Part shown: piece by piece, positions 19,606-29,284 of the stretch
Layout of the letters: each line of letters opens with the position of its first letter
How positions within the stretch are numbered: position 1 is the stretch's first letter
NCBI RefSeq assembly: GCF_014646135.1
Contig: NZ_BMMW01000001.1
Span: 1,195,570 to 1,259,569 of the forward strand
Direction: 5' to 3'
DNA: 64,000 nt
Source of the DNA: Nocardia camponoti
Lineage (GTDB): Bacteria; Actinomycetota; Actinomycetes; Mycobacteriales; Mycobacteriaceae
Notes under the pieces: model-generated
Database searches by the model: none
Told to the model about the DNA's origin: nothing
What the model saw: the letters and a program-made list of their open reading frames with translations, nothing else
Position numbers and translations under genes: made by a program

Positions 19606-20277
19606 CTATTCGCCGCGCAGGCGCTTGCGGTCGCGGTCCTCGGCTTCGCGTGCGGCATTGCGACGCTGTTCTTCGGCAGCCAGTTGCACGGCCGTGCGAC
19701 TCCACACCACGCGAATCCAGTGGAAGGTCAACACCATTGACGCGATGGTGCCGATGATGAGCCCGATGCCGGGGCCCGCGCCGATGTAATTCGCGATGCC
19801 CGGCGTCTGCCGGTGCCAGATGGCGAGCACGCCGAACACGCTGGCCAGTGCGCTGCCCGCGCAGGCAAGCCAGGCGAGCGTCCAGCGACGGGTGGTGAGC
19901 GCGAGCAGCGAGAAGCCGACGCCGAACACGATCACGAACCACACGAACAGTCGCGACGGCAGTCCGACGTGTTCGATGCGGGCGGCGTCGGTGCTCATCA
20001 GCACGTCAAAGCCGCGCGCTGACCCGGTGTGCGGCAGCAACACGAGCGAGACGAGCAGGACGAAGACCGCGCCCGCGACCACCATCGCCCGTACGCCCGG
20101 ATCAATCTCGCCCGCGATGCGGCGTTCGACGGCGTCGAGTTCGCCACGGAACTGTTCGAACTGGTCTTCGTTTACCCGGTTCACCGGTTCGCTCCTTGCC
20201 TTCGATTCGCGTCCGTCAACTGTGCCACCCTCGTCTGACGGCTCTTCCGGCGACCCACTACCGCCGGTAGTAGTCAT
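19606..20277 (-). CDS. Conserved membrane protein downstream of miaB (Rv2732c-like)
   Basis: About 223 residues from ATG 20277, whose ATGA overlaps the miaB stop. An acidic N-terminus (about 60 residues) precedes four transmembrane helices (around [53 protein letters not shown] and [18 protein letters not shown]) and a basic, charged C-terminal tail ending RDRKRLRGE. The translational coupling to miaB and conserved position argue for a real gene; its role is unknown. Transcription likely stops at the shared hairpin. Confidence 0.8.
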   Translation of the reverse strand: MTTTGGSGSPEEPSDEGGTVDGRESKARSEPVNRVNEDQFEQFRGELDAVERRIAGEIDPGVRAMVVAGAVFVLLVSLVLLPHTGSARGFDVLMSTDAARIEHVGLPSRLFVWFVIVFGVGFSLLALTTRRWTLAWLACAGSALASVFGVLAIWHRQTPGIANYIGAGPGIGLIIGTIASMVLTFHWIRVVWSRTAVQLAAEEQRRNAAREAEDRDRKRLRGE

Positions 20278-21821
20278 GCCGAGCAGCCGGTCGAGCACCC
20301 GTCGACAGCGGCGGCGACCGGCGCGGGCGCGCCGATGCTCGGCAGGCCGAGGCCCACGCCGATCGGCGCGGTTTTGGGCGTGACGCCACGCTCATGCGCG
20401 TCGCCAGCGGCGGTGCGCCGATGCGACTTGACCACGCCGTCGGCGATGAGGTGATGCGGGGCAGCGGCGGTGATGTCGACGGTGATCACGTCGCCGGGGC
20501 GAATGCCCGCGTTGTCGCCGGGACGGAAATGTACGAGTCGACCGTCGCGTGCGCGTCCACTCATGCGCGCGGTGGCCGCGTTCTTCTTGCCAGCACCATC
20601 GGCGACAAGTAATTCGACTTCGGTGCCGATCAGCGCTTCGTTGAGCTCAAGCGAAATGGCGTCTTGCAACGCGATCAGACGCTCATAGCGTTCCTGCACA
20701 ACGGCTTTCGGCAGCTGATCAGGCAGCTCGGCGGCGGGCGTGCCCGGGCGCTTGGAGTACTGGAACGTGTAGGCGCTGGTGAACCGCGCGCGCCGCACCA
20801 CGTCGAGGGTTTCGAGGAAATCCTCTTCGGTTTCGCCCGGGAAGCCAACGATGATGTCGGTGGTGATCGACGCGTGCGGCATCGCGGCGCGCACCTTGTC
20901 GATGATGCCGAGGAAGCGTTCCTTGCGGTAGGAGCGGCGCATCGCCTTGAGCACCCGGTCCGAACCGGACTGCAACGGCATGTGTAGCTGCGGACACACC
21001 GCGGGCGTCTCGGCCATCGCCTCGATCACGTCGTCGGTGAATTCGGCCGGGTGCGGCGACGTGAAGCGGATGCGCTCAAGGCCGTCGATGCGGCCGGCCG
21101 CACGCAGCAGTTGGGCGAAGGCACCACGGTCGCGTGGCTGGTCGGCGTCGACGAAGTTCACGCCGTAGGAGTTCACGTTCTGTCCGAGCAGCGTGACTTC
21201 CAGGACGCCCTGCTCGACGAGCGCGCCCACTTCCGCGAGCACGTCGCCGGGTCGACGGTCGACTTCCTTGCCGCGCAGCGCGGGCACGATGCAGAACGTG
21301 CAGGTGTTGTTGCAGCCCACCGAGATCGACACCCAGCCCGCGTACGCCGATTCACGCTTGGCGGGCAACGTCGACGGGAACGCCTTGAGGGATTCGAGGA
21401 TCTCGACCTGGGCTTCTTCGTTGTGGCGCGCACGCTCAAGCAACACCGGCAGCGAACCGATGTTGTGGGTGCCGAACACCACGTCGACCCAGGGCGCCTT
21501 GCGCACGACGGTGTCGCGATCCTTCTGCGCGAGACAGCCGCCAACCGCGATCTGCATGCCGGGACGACCCAACTTCACCGGGGCGAGATGGCCGAGGGTG
21601 CCGTAGAGCTTGTTGTCGGCGTTCTCGCGTACGGCGCAGGTGTTGAAGACGAGCAGATCGGGCGTCGCGTCGGGTTTAGCCTTCACGTAGCCCGCGTCTT
21701 CAAGCAGGCCGGACAAGCGTTCGGAGTCGTGTACGTTCATCTGGCAGCCGAAGGTGCGAACCTCATAGCTACGCGCGGGCGCATCAGTCTGCGCGACCGC
21801 GTTTCCTCCGTTCGAATCCAC
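20274..21821 (-). CDS. miaB: tRNA-2-methylthio-N6-dimethylallyladenosine synthase MiaB
   Basis: About 515 residues from GTG 21821. The UPF0004 domain carries three Fe-S ligands (Cys26 in FGCQMN, Cys62 in FNTCAVREN, Cys96 in GGCLAQ). The radical-SAM core has Cys170, Cys174 and Cys177 (GCNNTCTFC). A TRAM domain follows ([17 protein letters not shown]). About 55 residues beyond TRAM form an Ala/Pro/Gly-rich tail ending in a CSTGC pair, an extension I do not recall in E. coli MiaB. GGAGG lies within the first codons, not before them, so translation initiation is not fully explained by a standard site. MiaB methylthiolates i6A37 made by MiaA. Confidence 0.97.
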   Translation of the reverse strand: MDSNGGNAVAQTDAPARSYEVRTFGCQMNVHDSERLSGLLEDAGYVKAKPDATPDLLVFNTCAVRENADNKLYGTLGHLAPVKLGRPGMQIAVGGCLAQKDRDTVVRKAPWVDVVFGTHNIGSLPVLLERARHNEEAQVEILESLKAFPSTLPAKRESAYAGWVSISVGCNNTCTFCIVPALRGKEVDRRPGDVLAEVGALVEQGVLEVTLLGQNVNSYGVNFVDADQPRDRGAFAQLLRAAGRIDGLERIRFTSPHPAEFTDDVIEAMAETPAVCPQLHMPLQSGSDRVLKAMRRSYRKERFLGIIDKVRAAMPHASITTDIIVGFPGETEEDFLETLDVVRRARFTSAYTFQYSKRPGTPAAELPDQLPKAVVQERYERLIALQDAISLELNEALIGTEVELLVADGAGKKNAATARMSGRARDGRLVHFRPGDNAGIRPGDVITVDITAAAPHHLIADGVVKSHRRTAAGDAHERGVTPKTAPIGVGLGLPSIGAPAPVAAAVDGCSTGCSA

Positions 21822-21985
21822 CCATCCAGAGTACGGGCCGGGGTTAGGTGACCTGCGTCGCGGTGGGCGCAATCGAAGTCGAACAGTTTATTGGCGCGTT
21901 ACTTGCGGGTGTCATCTCGGCGTGGCTAGTCGGCGAGTCACCGAAACCCGGGCAAATTTCCAAAGAGGGCCTAAGGTTTTGGACC

Positions 21986-22780
21986 ATGACCGACGACGCC
22001 GTACCCGTGCCCGGGACCGACGACGCCGCAGCGAAGTCCGCCGCAGCGCCAATGATCTCGATGCGCAACGTGGAAAAACACTTCGGTGACCTGCATGTAT
22101 TGCGTGACATCAACCTTGACGTGCCCCGAGGGCAGGTCGTGATCGTGCTCGGCCCATCCGGGTCGGGCAAGTCAACATTGTGCCGAACCATCAACCGATT
22201 AGAGCCAATTGACTCCGGTGACATCGCCGTCGACGGGGTCGCATTGCCTAACGAAGGCAAAGCATTGGCCCGATTGCGTGCTGAAGTTGGCATGGTTTTT
22301 CAATCGTTCAATTTGTTCGCACACAAGACCATACTGGAAAACGTGATGCTCGCGCCGATGAAAGTGCGCGGCAAACGCAAAGCCGACGCACGCGAGCACG
22401 CGCTCGCGTTGCTCGATCGCGTTGGCATCGCCAACCAGGCCGACAAATACCCCGCGCAACTGTCGGGCGGTCAGCAGCAGCGCGTCGCCATCGCGCGATC
22501 GCTCGCGATGGACCCCAAGGTCATGCTCTTCGACGAGCCAACTTCGGCGCTTGACCCGGAAATGGTCAACGAGGTGCTTGACGTCATGGCCTCGCTCGCC
22601 AAGGAAGGCATGACGATGCTCGTCGTGACCCACGAGATGGGCTTCGCGCGCCGGGCAGGCGACCGGGTGCTCTTCATGGCTGACGGCCAGATCGTCGAAG
22701 ACGCCGACCCCGAAACTTTCTTCACCACCCCCTCTTCGGATCGTGCCAAGGATTTCCTCGGCAAGATCTTGAGCCACTGA
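21986..22780 (+). CDS. gluA: Glutamate-type ABC transporter, ATP-binding protein GluA
   Basis: About 264 residues from ATG 21986. A nucleotide-binding domain of the polar amino acid (PAAT) class: Walker A GPSGSGKS at residues 56-63, Q-loop VFQSFNLF, signature LSGGQQQR near 159, Walker [13 protein letters not shown] and the H-loop His in VTHEMGF. It powers uptake of glutamate or a similar amino acid with the next three genes. The first 25 residues are an Ala/Asp/Pro-rich leader; ATG 22049 ([12 protein letters not shown]) is an alternative core start. First gene of the operon gluABCD, which in Corynebacterium also sits next to recX and recA. Confidence 0.93.
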   Translation: MTDDAVPVPGTDDAAAKSAAAPMISMRNVEKHFGDLHVLRDINLDVPRGQVVIVLGPSGSGKSTLCRTINRLEPIDSGDIAVDGVALPNEGKALARLRAEVGMVFQSFNLFAHKTILENVMLAPMKVRGKRKADAREHALALLDRVGIANQADKYPAQLSGGQQQRVAIARSLAMDPKVMLFDEPTSALDPEMVNEVLDVMASLAKEGMTMLVVTHEMGFARRAGDRVLFMADGQIVEDADPETFFTTPSSDRAKDFLGKILSH

Positions 22781-22820
22781 CGAAACCGATCACCACCAAA
22801 TGGGAGAGAAGGACATCTCG

Positions 22821-23657
22821 ATGAGGATCAATCGTGCGATGCGCGTCGGTTTGGGCGCGGTCGCGTTGACGCTCGCGGCCACGGTCACCGCGGCGTGTGG
22901 TGGCGGCAGCGACAAGTCCGCGCTGGACAACGCCAAGGACGGCAAGCTCACCATCGGCATCAAGTTCGACCAGCCTGGCCTTGGCCTGCGCAACACCGAC
23001 GGCACCTACAGCGGCTTCGACGTCGACGTCGCCAAGTACGTTGCCAACAAGCTCGGCGTGAAGCCCGAGAACGTCACGTTCAAGGAATCGCCGTCGGCGC
23101 AGCGCGAGACGCTGATTGAGAACGGGCAGGTCGACTACATCGTCGCCACCTACTCCATCACCGACAAGCGCAAGGAGAAGGTCGACTTCGCTGGCCCGTA
23201 CTACGTCGCCGGTCAGGACCTGCTTGTCAAGGCCGACAACACTGCCATCACCGGCCCCGACTCGCTCGGCGGCAAGAAGGTTTGCTCGGTGAAGGGCTCG
23301 ACCCCGGCCCAGAACATCGAGAAGAACTTCCCGCAAGCGCAGCTGCAGACCTACGACACCTACTCGCTGTGCATTGACGCGCTGCGCAACGGTGCCATCG
23401 ACGCGGTCACCACCGACAACGTCATCCTCGCCGGCTACGCGGCGCAGAGCCCGGGCACCTTCAAGCTGGTGAACAAGCCGTTCACCACCGAGAAGTACGG
23501 CATCGGCCTCAAGAAGGGCGATTCGGAACTGCGCGGCAAGATCAACGACGCGATCGAGGCGATGATCGCCGACGGTTCGTGGAAGGCCGCCCAGGAGAAG
23601 AACTTCGCCGGTACGGGCTTCGCGGTGCCGCAGGCGCCCACCGTCGACCGCTACTGA
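22821..23657 (+). CDS. gluB: Glutamate-binding lipoprotein GluB
   Basis: About 278 residues from ATG 22821 (GGAGAGAAGGAC upstream). Lipoprotein signal peptide with lipobox LAATVTAAC, so the mature protein is anchored to the outer face of the membrane. The solute-binding fold of family 3 is clear: KLTIGIKFDQPGLGLRN, GFDVDVAKYVANKLG, VDYIVATYSITDKRKEKVDFAGPYY-type block, and GKKVCSVKGSTPAQNIEK. Two cysteines (in KVCSVKG and SLCIDAL) may form the disulfide seen in actinobacterial members. It sits 40 bp after gluA. Confidence 0.93.
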   Translation: MRINRAMRVGLGAVALTLAATVTAACGGGSDKSALDNAKDGKLTIGIKFDQPGLGLRNTDGTYSGFDVDVAKYVANKLGVKPENVTFKESPSAQRETLIENGQVDYIVATYSITDKRKEKVDFAGPYYVAGQDLLVKADNTAITGPDSLGGKKVCSVKGSTPAQNIEKNFPQAQLQTYDTYSLCIDALRNGAIDAVTTDNVILAGYAAQSPGTFKLVNKPFTTEKYGIGLKKGDSELRGKINDAIEAMIADGSWKAAQEKNFAGTGFAVPQAPTVDRY

Positions 23658-23749
23658 TCCACACCCTCCGACGCCCGCGGTGACTGATCATCGTGGGCGT
23701 CGGGGTTTTCCCCGTTCACTCGCTATCACCGATCGGAGGACGCGCGTCC

Positions 23750-24421
23750 GTGTTCGACCTGATCTCGAAGTATCACTCCGAAATCCTCGACGCCTTCTGG
23801 GTCACCATCAAGCTCACGTTCTTCTCGGCTATTGGTGCGTTGGTCATCGGAACGATCGTGGCCGGAATGCGCGTGTCCCCGATCCCGGTCGCGCGCTGGG
23901 TCGGCACCGTGTACGTGTCGATCGTCCGTAACACCCCCCTGACCTTGATCATCGTCTTCTGCTCGCTCGGCCTGTACTCCACGCTTGGGTGGAAACTTGC
24001 GGGAGATTCGTTGCGCGAGAACAACTATCGCTGGGCGATCGTTGGATTGAGCGTCTACACAGCGGCTTTCGTGTGCGAGTCACTGCGCTCGGGCATCAAC
24101 ACCGTCGCGCTTGGGCAGTCCGAAGCTGGCCGCTCGCTTGGCTTCGGCTTCTCGCAAAACCTGCGACTTATCGTGCTGCCGCAGGCTTTTCGCGCGGTCA
24201 TCGCGCCGCTGGGCAGCGTGCTGATCGCGTTGACGAAAAACAGCACGATCGCGTCGGCGATCGGCGTAGCTGAAGCCGCGTACCTGATGAGCGAGATGAA
24301 TGAGAACGAGGCGGCCGTGCTCGCCGTCGGCGCCATCTTCGCGCTCGGCTTCATCATTCTCACTCTGCCAACCGGCCTGTTCTTCGGCTGGCTGGCCAAG
24401 CGATACGAGGTCGCGCGATGA
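23750..24421 (+). CDS. gluC: Glutamate ABC transporter permease GluC
   Basis: About 223 residues from GTG 23750 with GGAGG about 11 nt upstream; extension to 23693 lacks family similarity. Five-helix permease of the HisM/PAAT class with the EAA loop near SEAGRSLGFGFSQNLRLIVLPQ. The conserved FWVTIKLTFFSAIGALVIGT N-terminal helix is present. It forms the membrane channel with GluD. Its TGA overlaps the gluD ATG (ATGA). The 92-bp gap after gluB holds CGCCCGCGGTGACTGATCATCGTGGGCG, an interrupted dyad that could stabilise the gluB end. Confidence 0.92.
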   Translation: MFDLISKYHSEILDAFWVTIKLTFFSAIGALVIGTIVAGMRVSPIPVARWVGTVYVSIVRNTPLTLIIVFCSLGLYSTLGWKLAGDSLRENNYRWAIVGLSVYTAAFVCESLRSGINTVALGQSEAGRSLGFGFSQNLRLIVLPQAFRAVIAPLGSVLIALTKNSTIASAIGVAEAAYLMSEMNENEAAVLAVGAIFALGFIILTLPTGLFFGWLAKRYEVAR

Positions 24422-25302
24422 GCTCAGCTTCGGTTCTCTTCGACGCACCGGGCCCCCGCGCGCGGGTCCGGCACTGGATCTATTCGGGTTTGGTGCTTGT
24501 CGCTGTACTCGCGGCCGGGTGGTGGCTTTACGACGCCTTCGCCGCAAAAGGCCAGTTCACTGCCGCGAAATGGAAGCCATTCCTCGAAGCTGGCGTGTGG
24601 GAGACCTACCTGCTGCCCGGCTTGAAGGGCACGCTCACCGCCGCGGCCATCTCGATCGTGTTCGCGCTGCTCTTCGGCATGATCTTCGGCATTTTGCGCA
24701 TGTCGGATCATCGGTGGGTGCGCTGGGTCGCTGGTGCGATCGTCGAATTGGCACGCGCGATTCCCGTGCTGATCTTGATGATCTTCCTGTTCGCGCTGTT
24801 CGGTGACTACAAGCTCTTCCCCGCCGACAATCTGGCGCTCGCGGCCGTCGTCATCGCGCTGGTCGTCTACAACGCGTCGGTGATCGCCGAGATCGTGCGC
24901 GCTGGCATTCGCTCACTCCCCAAGGGGCAGAGCGAAGCGGCGGTGGCACTCGGTATGCGCAAGGGCCAGTTGATGCGGCTGATCCTGCTGCCGCAGGCCG
25001 TCACCGCGATGCTGCCCGCGCTGGTTTCGCAGATGGTCGTTGTCCTCAAGGACACCGCGCTCGGTTACCAGATCACCTATGTGGAATTGGTGCGCGCTGG
25101 TCAGCAGGAAGGCGCGTCGCAGCAAAACACCATTCCCGCGCTCATGGTGGTGGCGATCATCATGATCTCGCTGAACCTGGTGCTCACCGGTGTCGCGACG
25201 GCCCTGGAAAAGCGGCTGCGTAACCGTAAGAAGGGCGGCGGGCTTGTTGACCCGGCGACCGTCGTTGTCGACGGGGCGCCTGGCCTCGACCTGTCGAAGT
25301 AG
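24418..25302 (+). CDS. gluD: Glutamate ABC transporter permease GluD
   Basis: 294 residues, coupled to gluC by a 4-nt overlap. A first TM helix near residue 25-45 precedes the PAAT permease domain, with the EAA motif in GQSEAAVALGMRKGQLMRLI and IVELARAIPVLILMIFLFAL. The C-terminal tail is polar. It ends 28 bp before a strong hairpin that closes the gluABCD operon. Confidence 0.92.
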   Translation: MSSASVLFDAPGPRARVRHWIYSGLVLVAVLAAGWWLYDAFAAKGQFTAAKWKPFLEAGVWETYLLPGLKGTLTAAAISIVFALLFGMIFGILRMSDHRWVRWVAGAIVELARAIPVLILMIFLFALFGDYKLFPADNLALAAVVIALVVYNASVIAEIVRAGIRSLPKGQSEAAVALGMRKGQLMRLILLPQAVTAMLPALVSQMVVVLKDTALGYQITYVELVRAGQQEGASQQNTIPALMVVAIIMISLNLVLTGVATALEKRLRNRKKGGGLVDPATVVVDGAPGLDLSK

Positions 25303-25330
25303 CCTGCTTCGTCGCTCCGCCGTTTCGCCG

Positions 25331-25360
25331 CGAGCCCGGTCCAGTGATGGACCGGGCTCG
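25331..25360. terminator. Bidirectional intrinsic terminator after gluD
   Basis: Perfect 13-bp stem CGAGCCCGGTCCA / TGGACCGGGCTCG around a GTGA loop, between the convergent ends of gluD and the 3-hydroxyacyl-CoA dehydrogenase gene. Confidence 0.9.
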
Positions 25361-25375
25361 TTCGCGTTGGGTCGA

Positions 25376-26236
25376 CTAGTCGTTGTACTTGTAGAAGCCT
25401 TCGCCCGACGCGCGACCCAGCTTGCCCTTGTCGATGTAATTGGTTTTGAGCCATTCGGCCAACTTCTGGTGCGCGGCGTCGCCGTTTTTCGCGATGTTGT
25501 AGGGCGTGGTGAGCCCAACGACGTCCAGGATTTGAAACGGGCCTGACGGTGAACCGGTTGCGATGCGCCACGTCGCGTCGATCGCGGCGGGTTCGGCGTA
25601 CCCGCCAGCGGCAAGCGCCATGCCCGAGTTCAGGAACGGCACGAGCAGCGAGTTCAGGACATAGCCCGCCTTCTCCTTGTGCAGTTCGATCGGCACCATC
25701 CCGATCTGCTTCGCGAACTCGACTACCCGCTGAAACACCTTGGGATCGGTTTGCGGAGTGCCCATGATTTCGGCGGTGTTGAACTGCCAAATTCGGTTCG
25801 CGAAATGCAGCGCGAGGAAGCGGTCGCCGCGGCCGGTCGCGTCGACGAGGTCGCTTGGCAGCAGCGTCGACGAGTTGGTCGCGAACACGGTCCGCTCCGG
25901 CGCGAGCGTGGCAAGTTTGGTGTAAATATCGCGTTTGACCGCGAGGATTTCCGGGACCGCCTCGATGATGAGGTCCGCGTCGGCGGCGACGGCGAGGTCG
26001 TCGGTGAGCTGAATTCCCGTCGCGGCGGCCTCGGTGTTGGCCGTGTCCGCGCCTTTGACTTCCTGCTGGTAGATCTTCGCCAACCCAACGAATCGGGTGC
26101 GCGCCTTAGCCAGCGCCTCGGCGTTGATGTCGTAGGCCGTGACATCGAAACCGCGGATTTTAGTCTGATAAGCGATCTGCGATCCGAGCACACCGGTGCC
26201 GAGCACCGTGACTTTCGGGAACGTCTTGTCGGTCAT
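25376..26236 (-). CDS. 3-hydroxyacyl-CoA dehydrogenase (3-hydroxybutyryl-CoA dehydrogenase-like)
   Basis: About 286 residues from ATG 26236, with GGGAGG 9 nt upstream. Rossmann NAD site VLGTGVLGSQIA near the start; catalytic region NSSTLLPSDLVD followed by LHFANRIWQFNTAEIM, where most family members have HFFNP. The C-terminal helical domain (PFQILDVVGLTTPYNI, SGEGFYKYND) is complete. It oxidises 3-hydroxyacyl-CoA with NAD in beta-oxidation or a related route; the HFANRIW variant suggests a branch with a different acyl or short-chain hydroxyacid substrate. It lies 89 bp after the betaine-type transporter operon on the same strand. Confidence 0.88.
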   Translation of the reverse strand: MTDKTFPKVTVLGTGVLGSQIAYQTKIRGFDVTAYDINAEALAKARTRFVGLAKIYQQEVKGADTANTEAAATGIQLTDDLAVAADADLIIEAVPEILAVKRDIYTKLATLAPERTVFATNSSTLLPSDLVDATGRGDRFLALHFANRIWQFNTAEIMGTPQTDPKVFQRVVEFAKQIGMVPIELHKEKAGYVLNSLLVPFLNSGMALAAGGYAEPAAIDATWRIATGSPSGPFQILDVVGLTTPYNIAKNGDAAHQKLAEWLKTNYIDKGKLGRASGEGFYKYND

Positions 26237-26325
26237 ACGCTGTTTCCTCCCACCTCGGGAAAAACCTTGGCCGTGGTCCATCTTTGCCCGGATCAGCCGT
26301 GCTGAATAGGCCGCGCCGCGATCAG

Positions 26326-27303
26326 TTAGGGCAGCGTGACCATTCCCTGCTCAACGAGCCATTCGCGGGCGACGTCGGCTGGTTCGCGGCCTTCCACGTC
26401 GACTTTGCGGTTGAGTTCGGTGATGCGCGGGTTGGTCAACAGTGCCGAGATCGGCGTGAGGACGTCGATGACGGCGGGATGCGCTTGGGCGAAGTCGGCG
26501 CGCATCACGAGCGCGGCGTTGTATTTCGGGAAAAAGGCGCGGTCGTCTTCGAGCAGGACGAGGCCGAGGGCGGGAATGCGCCCATCGGTGGCGGCGACGG
26601 AGCCGAATCGGCATTGTTTCGCGTCGGCGGTTGCCTGATAGACAAGCGGGTCTTGCAGGATTTGTTTTTGGACCGCGTTGACGTCGATGTCGTACTTTTT
26701 CGCCATGCCAGGGTAGCCGTCTTGGCGCACGTTGAATTCGGTACCGACGCAGGTCGCGGCAGCGGATGGGTCTTTCGCGATCAAGCGCGCATAGTCCGAC
26801 AGGGTGCGCACGCCGGTTTGTTCGACCGTGGTTTTGCTCGCGACTAGTGCGTAGGTGTTGTTCATCGGGGCCATCGCCGCCCACTCCATGCCATTGGCGG
26901 CACGGTCGGCGGCACGAACCGCGTCGAATTGGCCTTGTTCGTCGGGCACGGGTTTCTCGTTGCCGAGATAGTTCATCCAGCCGGTGCCGGTGTAGTCGTA
27001 GGCGATGTCGATTTGGCCGTGTAATTGGGCGTCGCGCAGGCTATTTGAGCCCTGAATGTTGGTGAGGTCGCGGACGTTCGCGCCAGCGGCGGTAAGGGCG
27101 AATTCGATGAGGTAGCCGAGAATGTTGGCTTCGGTGAAGTCTTTTGAGCCGACGGTCACGTTGACGCCTGCCAGTGCGGGAACGGGCTTGATCGAGCCCG
27201 ATGCGACAGGCAGCGGTACCGCGCTGCCCGATTCGAGGCCGCATGCCGCGGTAAAAGCGATGAGGAGCGCGCATGCCGCTGCGGTGAGGGTGCGGCGCAT
27301 CAT
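26326..27303 (-). CDS. Osmoprotectant (glycine betaine/choline) ABC transporter, substrate-binding lipoprotein
   Basis: 325 residues with a lipoprotein signal (LLIAFTAAC). The OpuAC/OpuC-type fold is shown by VTVGSKDFTEANILGYLIEF, DIAYDYTGTGWMNYLG and VGTEFNVRQDGYPGMAKKYD. The ligand cage of this family uses tyrosines to hold quaternary amines; YDYTGTGW fits. Last gene of a four-gene minus-strand operon: its ATG overlaps the preceding permease stop (ATGA). Confidence 0.9.
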   Translation of the reverse strand: MMRRTLTAAACALLIAFTAACGLESGSAVPLPVASGSIKPVPALAGVNVTVGSKDFTEANILGYLIEFALTAAGANVRDLTNIQGSNSLRDAQLHGQIDIAYDYTGTGWMNYLGNEKPVPDEQGQFDAVRAADRAANGMEWAAMAPMNNTYALVASKTTVEQTGVRTLSDYARLIAKDPSAAATCVGTEFNVRQDGYPGMAKKYDIDVNAVQKQILQDPLVYQATADAKQCRFGSVAATDGRIPALGLVLLEDDRAFFPKYNAALVMRADFAQAHPAVIDVLTPISALLTNPRITELNRKVDVEGREPADVAREWLVEQGMVTLP

Positions 27304-28097
27304 CGCAGCCCCTTAGGCCCGAGGAAGTTCTCGGCTAGGGCACCAAGCCAGTCGACGGCGAGTGCCAACGCGACAGCGAGCACCGCGCCGAGCACGAGGG
27401 TGACGTTGTCGCGCAGTTTGTAGCCCGTGTCGATGAGAATCCCTAGCCCGCCCGCGCTGACCAGGAACGACAGCGTGGCTGTACCGACGGCGAGCACTAG
27501 GGAGGTGCGTAGCCCGGCGAGGATGTAGGGCACCGCGAGCGGAAACTCGATGCGCCGCAACACTTGCCACGTCGACATCCCTTGACCGCGCCCGGCGTCG
27601 ATGAGCTGCGGATCGACCTCCTGGTAGCCAAGAATCGTGTTGCGCAGCACCGGAAGCAACGAGCAGAACGCGATCGGGGCGACCCCAATCCAGAATCCCG
27701 TTGTCCGCGTGGCGAGATAGAACAAGACGATGAGCCCGATAGCGGGCGCGGCAGCACCAATATTGGCGATACCGACGAAAACCGGTGCGAGAAAACGGAA
27801 TCCAGGCCTGGTGAGCAGCGTCCCGAGTGGCACCGCGACAGCGAGCACGATCGCGACGACGGTCGCGGTGATGACAATGTGCTGCCAGGTGACGTGCGCG
27901 ACGTTGCCGACGCTGACACTGGCCTGCTGAGTGAGCGTGAGGTCGCGGGAGAACGCCCAGACGAGGACGCCGATAGCGAGGACGGCCACGACAAGCGGTT
28001 GGATGAGCAGGCGCGTCCAGGTGGGCAGCTTCCGAGGGGTTGACGCGCTCGCGACGGCAGTTCGGGTAGGTGCGGGCGTCGCCGCGATCGCCGTCAT
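27300..28097 (-). CDS. Osmoprotectant ABC transporter permease (OpuC/ProW-like)
   Basis: 265 residues with about five or six TM helices and the binding-protein-dependent permease loop in LIDAGRGQGMSTWQVLRRIEFPLAVP. The first 40 residues are Ala/Thr/Pro-rich and cytoplasmic. It overlaps both neighbours by 4 nt, so it is translated from the same message as the ATPase and the binding protein. Two permeases in one operon suggest a heterodimeric channel. Confidence 0.9.
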   Translation of the reverse strand: MTAIAATPAPTRTAVASASTPRKLPTWTRLLIQPLVVAVLAIGVLVWAFSRDLTLTQQASVSVGNVAHVTWQHIVITATVVAIVLAVAVPLGTLLTRPGFRFLAPVFVGIANIGAAAPAIGLIVLFYLATRTTGFWIGVAPIAFCSLLPVLRNTILGYQEVDPQLIDAGRGQGMSTWQVLRRIEFPLAVPYILAGLRTSLVLAVGTATLSFLVSAGGLGILIDTGYKLRDNVTLVLGAVLAVALALAVDWLGALAENFLGPKGLR

Positions 28098-29284
28098 CGG
28101 AGCGCTCCTGCCGCATCGAGTTCTTCGGCCGGAGCGGAAGCTGTTGTGGCCGTTGATAAGTGACCAACCAAGAGGTCGATGGTCACGATGCCCAGGTAGC
28201 GGCCTGCCTCGTCGACGACGACCGCGATTCCTGCCGGGTCGGCAAGGAGCGCGGCTAGGGCGTCGCGCAGGGTGTCGGTGACGGCGAGTGAGCGCGCGAT
28301 CGGGGTGCCTGCTTCGGCAAGCGACGGCGCGGTGGTGAGGTCGGCGGTGGAGACGCGCCGGAGTGGTCGACGGTCCTCGTTGACGATAACCACCGCGTCG
28401 ACCAGGCCGTTCGCCGTTGCGGTGTGGAGTGCTTTCGCCGCAGTAGCGGGGTCGGCGTCGGCACCGACCACTCCCCCTGGTGCCAAGGTGATGTCGCTCA
28501 GAGTTGCGAGGCCAAGCCGGTCGATGGTCGCGGTCGCACCAACGAAACCCGCGACGGTGGCGTCGGCAGGCGCGGCCAAAATGGCCGCGGGCGTGTCGTA
28601 TTGGAGGACGCGCGAGCCCGCGCCGAGGACGGCGATGCGGTCGCCAAGTTTCACCGCTTCGGCGAAATCATGCGTGACGAACACGATGGTCTTGCCCAAT
28701 TCGCGGTGCAGGCGCAGGAATTCGTCTTGCAGCGACGCACGGGTGATCGGGTCGACCGCACCAAACGGCTCGTCCATGAGCAGCACGGGCGGGTCGGCAG
28801 CTAACGCGCGGGCAACCCCAACGCGTTGTTGCTGACCACCAGACAGCTGCCGGGGATACCGGTCGCGATACAGGCTGGGGTCGAGACCGACGAGGGTGAG
28901 CATCTCGTCGACGCGTTCACTGATCTTGCTACGCGACCACCCCAGTAGCGCGGGGACAGTCGCGACATTTTTGGCGACGGTGAGATGCGGAAACAGCCCG
29001 GCCTGTTGAATGGAATAGCCGATGCCGCGCCGCAATTCGTCGGGAGCGATGGTGCTCGCGTCCTTGCCACCGATGGTGATGGTGCCCGACGTTGGCTCGA
29101 TGAGGCGGTTGATCATGCGGAGCGACGTGGTTTTCCCACAGCCTGACGGCCCAACGAACACCACGATCTCGCCCGCCGGAATGGTGAGACTGAAGTTATC
29201 GACCGCCGGAAGTGCTTGGGCGGGATAGCTTTTGGTGACGCTGTAGAAGACGATTTCCACGCCGGTGCGAACTGAGTCAGTCAC
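28094..29284 (-). CDS. Osmoprotectant ABC transporter ATP-binding protein with CBS domains
   Basis: About 396 residues from GTG 29284 (GGGGG 5 nt upstream), overlapping the upstream permease by 8 nt. Walker A GPSGCGKTT, Q-loop SIQQAGLF, signature [10 protein letters not shown], Walker B VLLMDEPFGAVD and H-loop THDF are present. The C-terminal ~130 residues hold CBS-like repeats (ANGLVDAVVIVNEDRRPL; AGIAVVVDEAGRYLGIVTID). In OpuA the CBS pair senses ionic strength and cyclic-di-AMP; here the first repeat looks shorter than usual. Role: drives uptake of betaine/choline-like solutes under osmotic stress. Confidence 0.92.
   Translation of the reverse strand: MTDSVRTGVEIVFYSVTKSYPAQALPAVDNFSLTIPAGEIVVFVGPSGCGKTTSLRMINRLIEPTSGTITIGGKDASTIAPDELRRGIGYSIQQAGLFPHLTVAKNVATVPALLGWSRSKISERVDEMLTLVGLDPSLYRDRYPRQLSGGQQQRVGVARALAADPPVLLMDEPFGAVDPITRASLQDEFLRLHRELGKTIVFVTHDFAEAVKLGDRIAVLGAGSRVLQYDTPAAILAAPADATVAGFVGATATIDRLGLATLSDITLAPGGVVGADADPATAAKALHTATANGLVDAVVIVNEDRRPLRRVSTADLTTAPSLAEAGTPIARSLAVTDTLRDALAALLADPAGIAVVVDEAGRYLGIVTIDLLVGHLSTATTASAPAEELDAAGALR

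Noticed and set aside
21806..21820. tRNA-like T-loop sequence (GTTCGAATCC)
   Set aside because: No matching acceptor, D or anticodon arm around it; it lies at the miaB start region.
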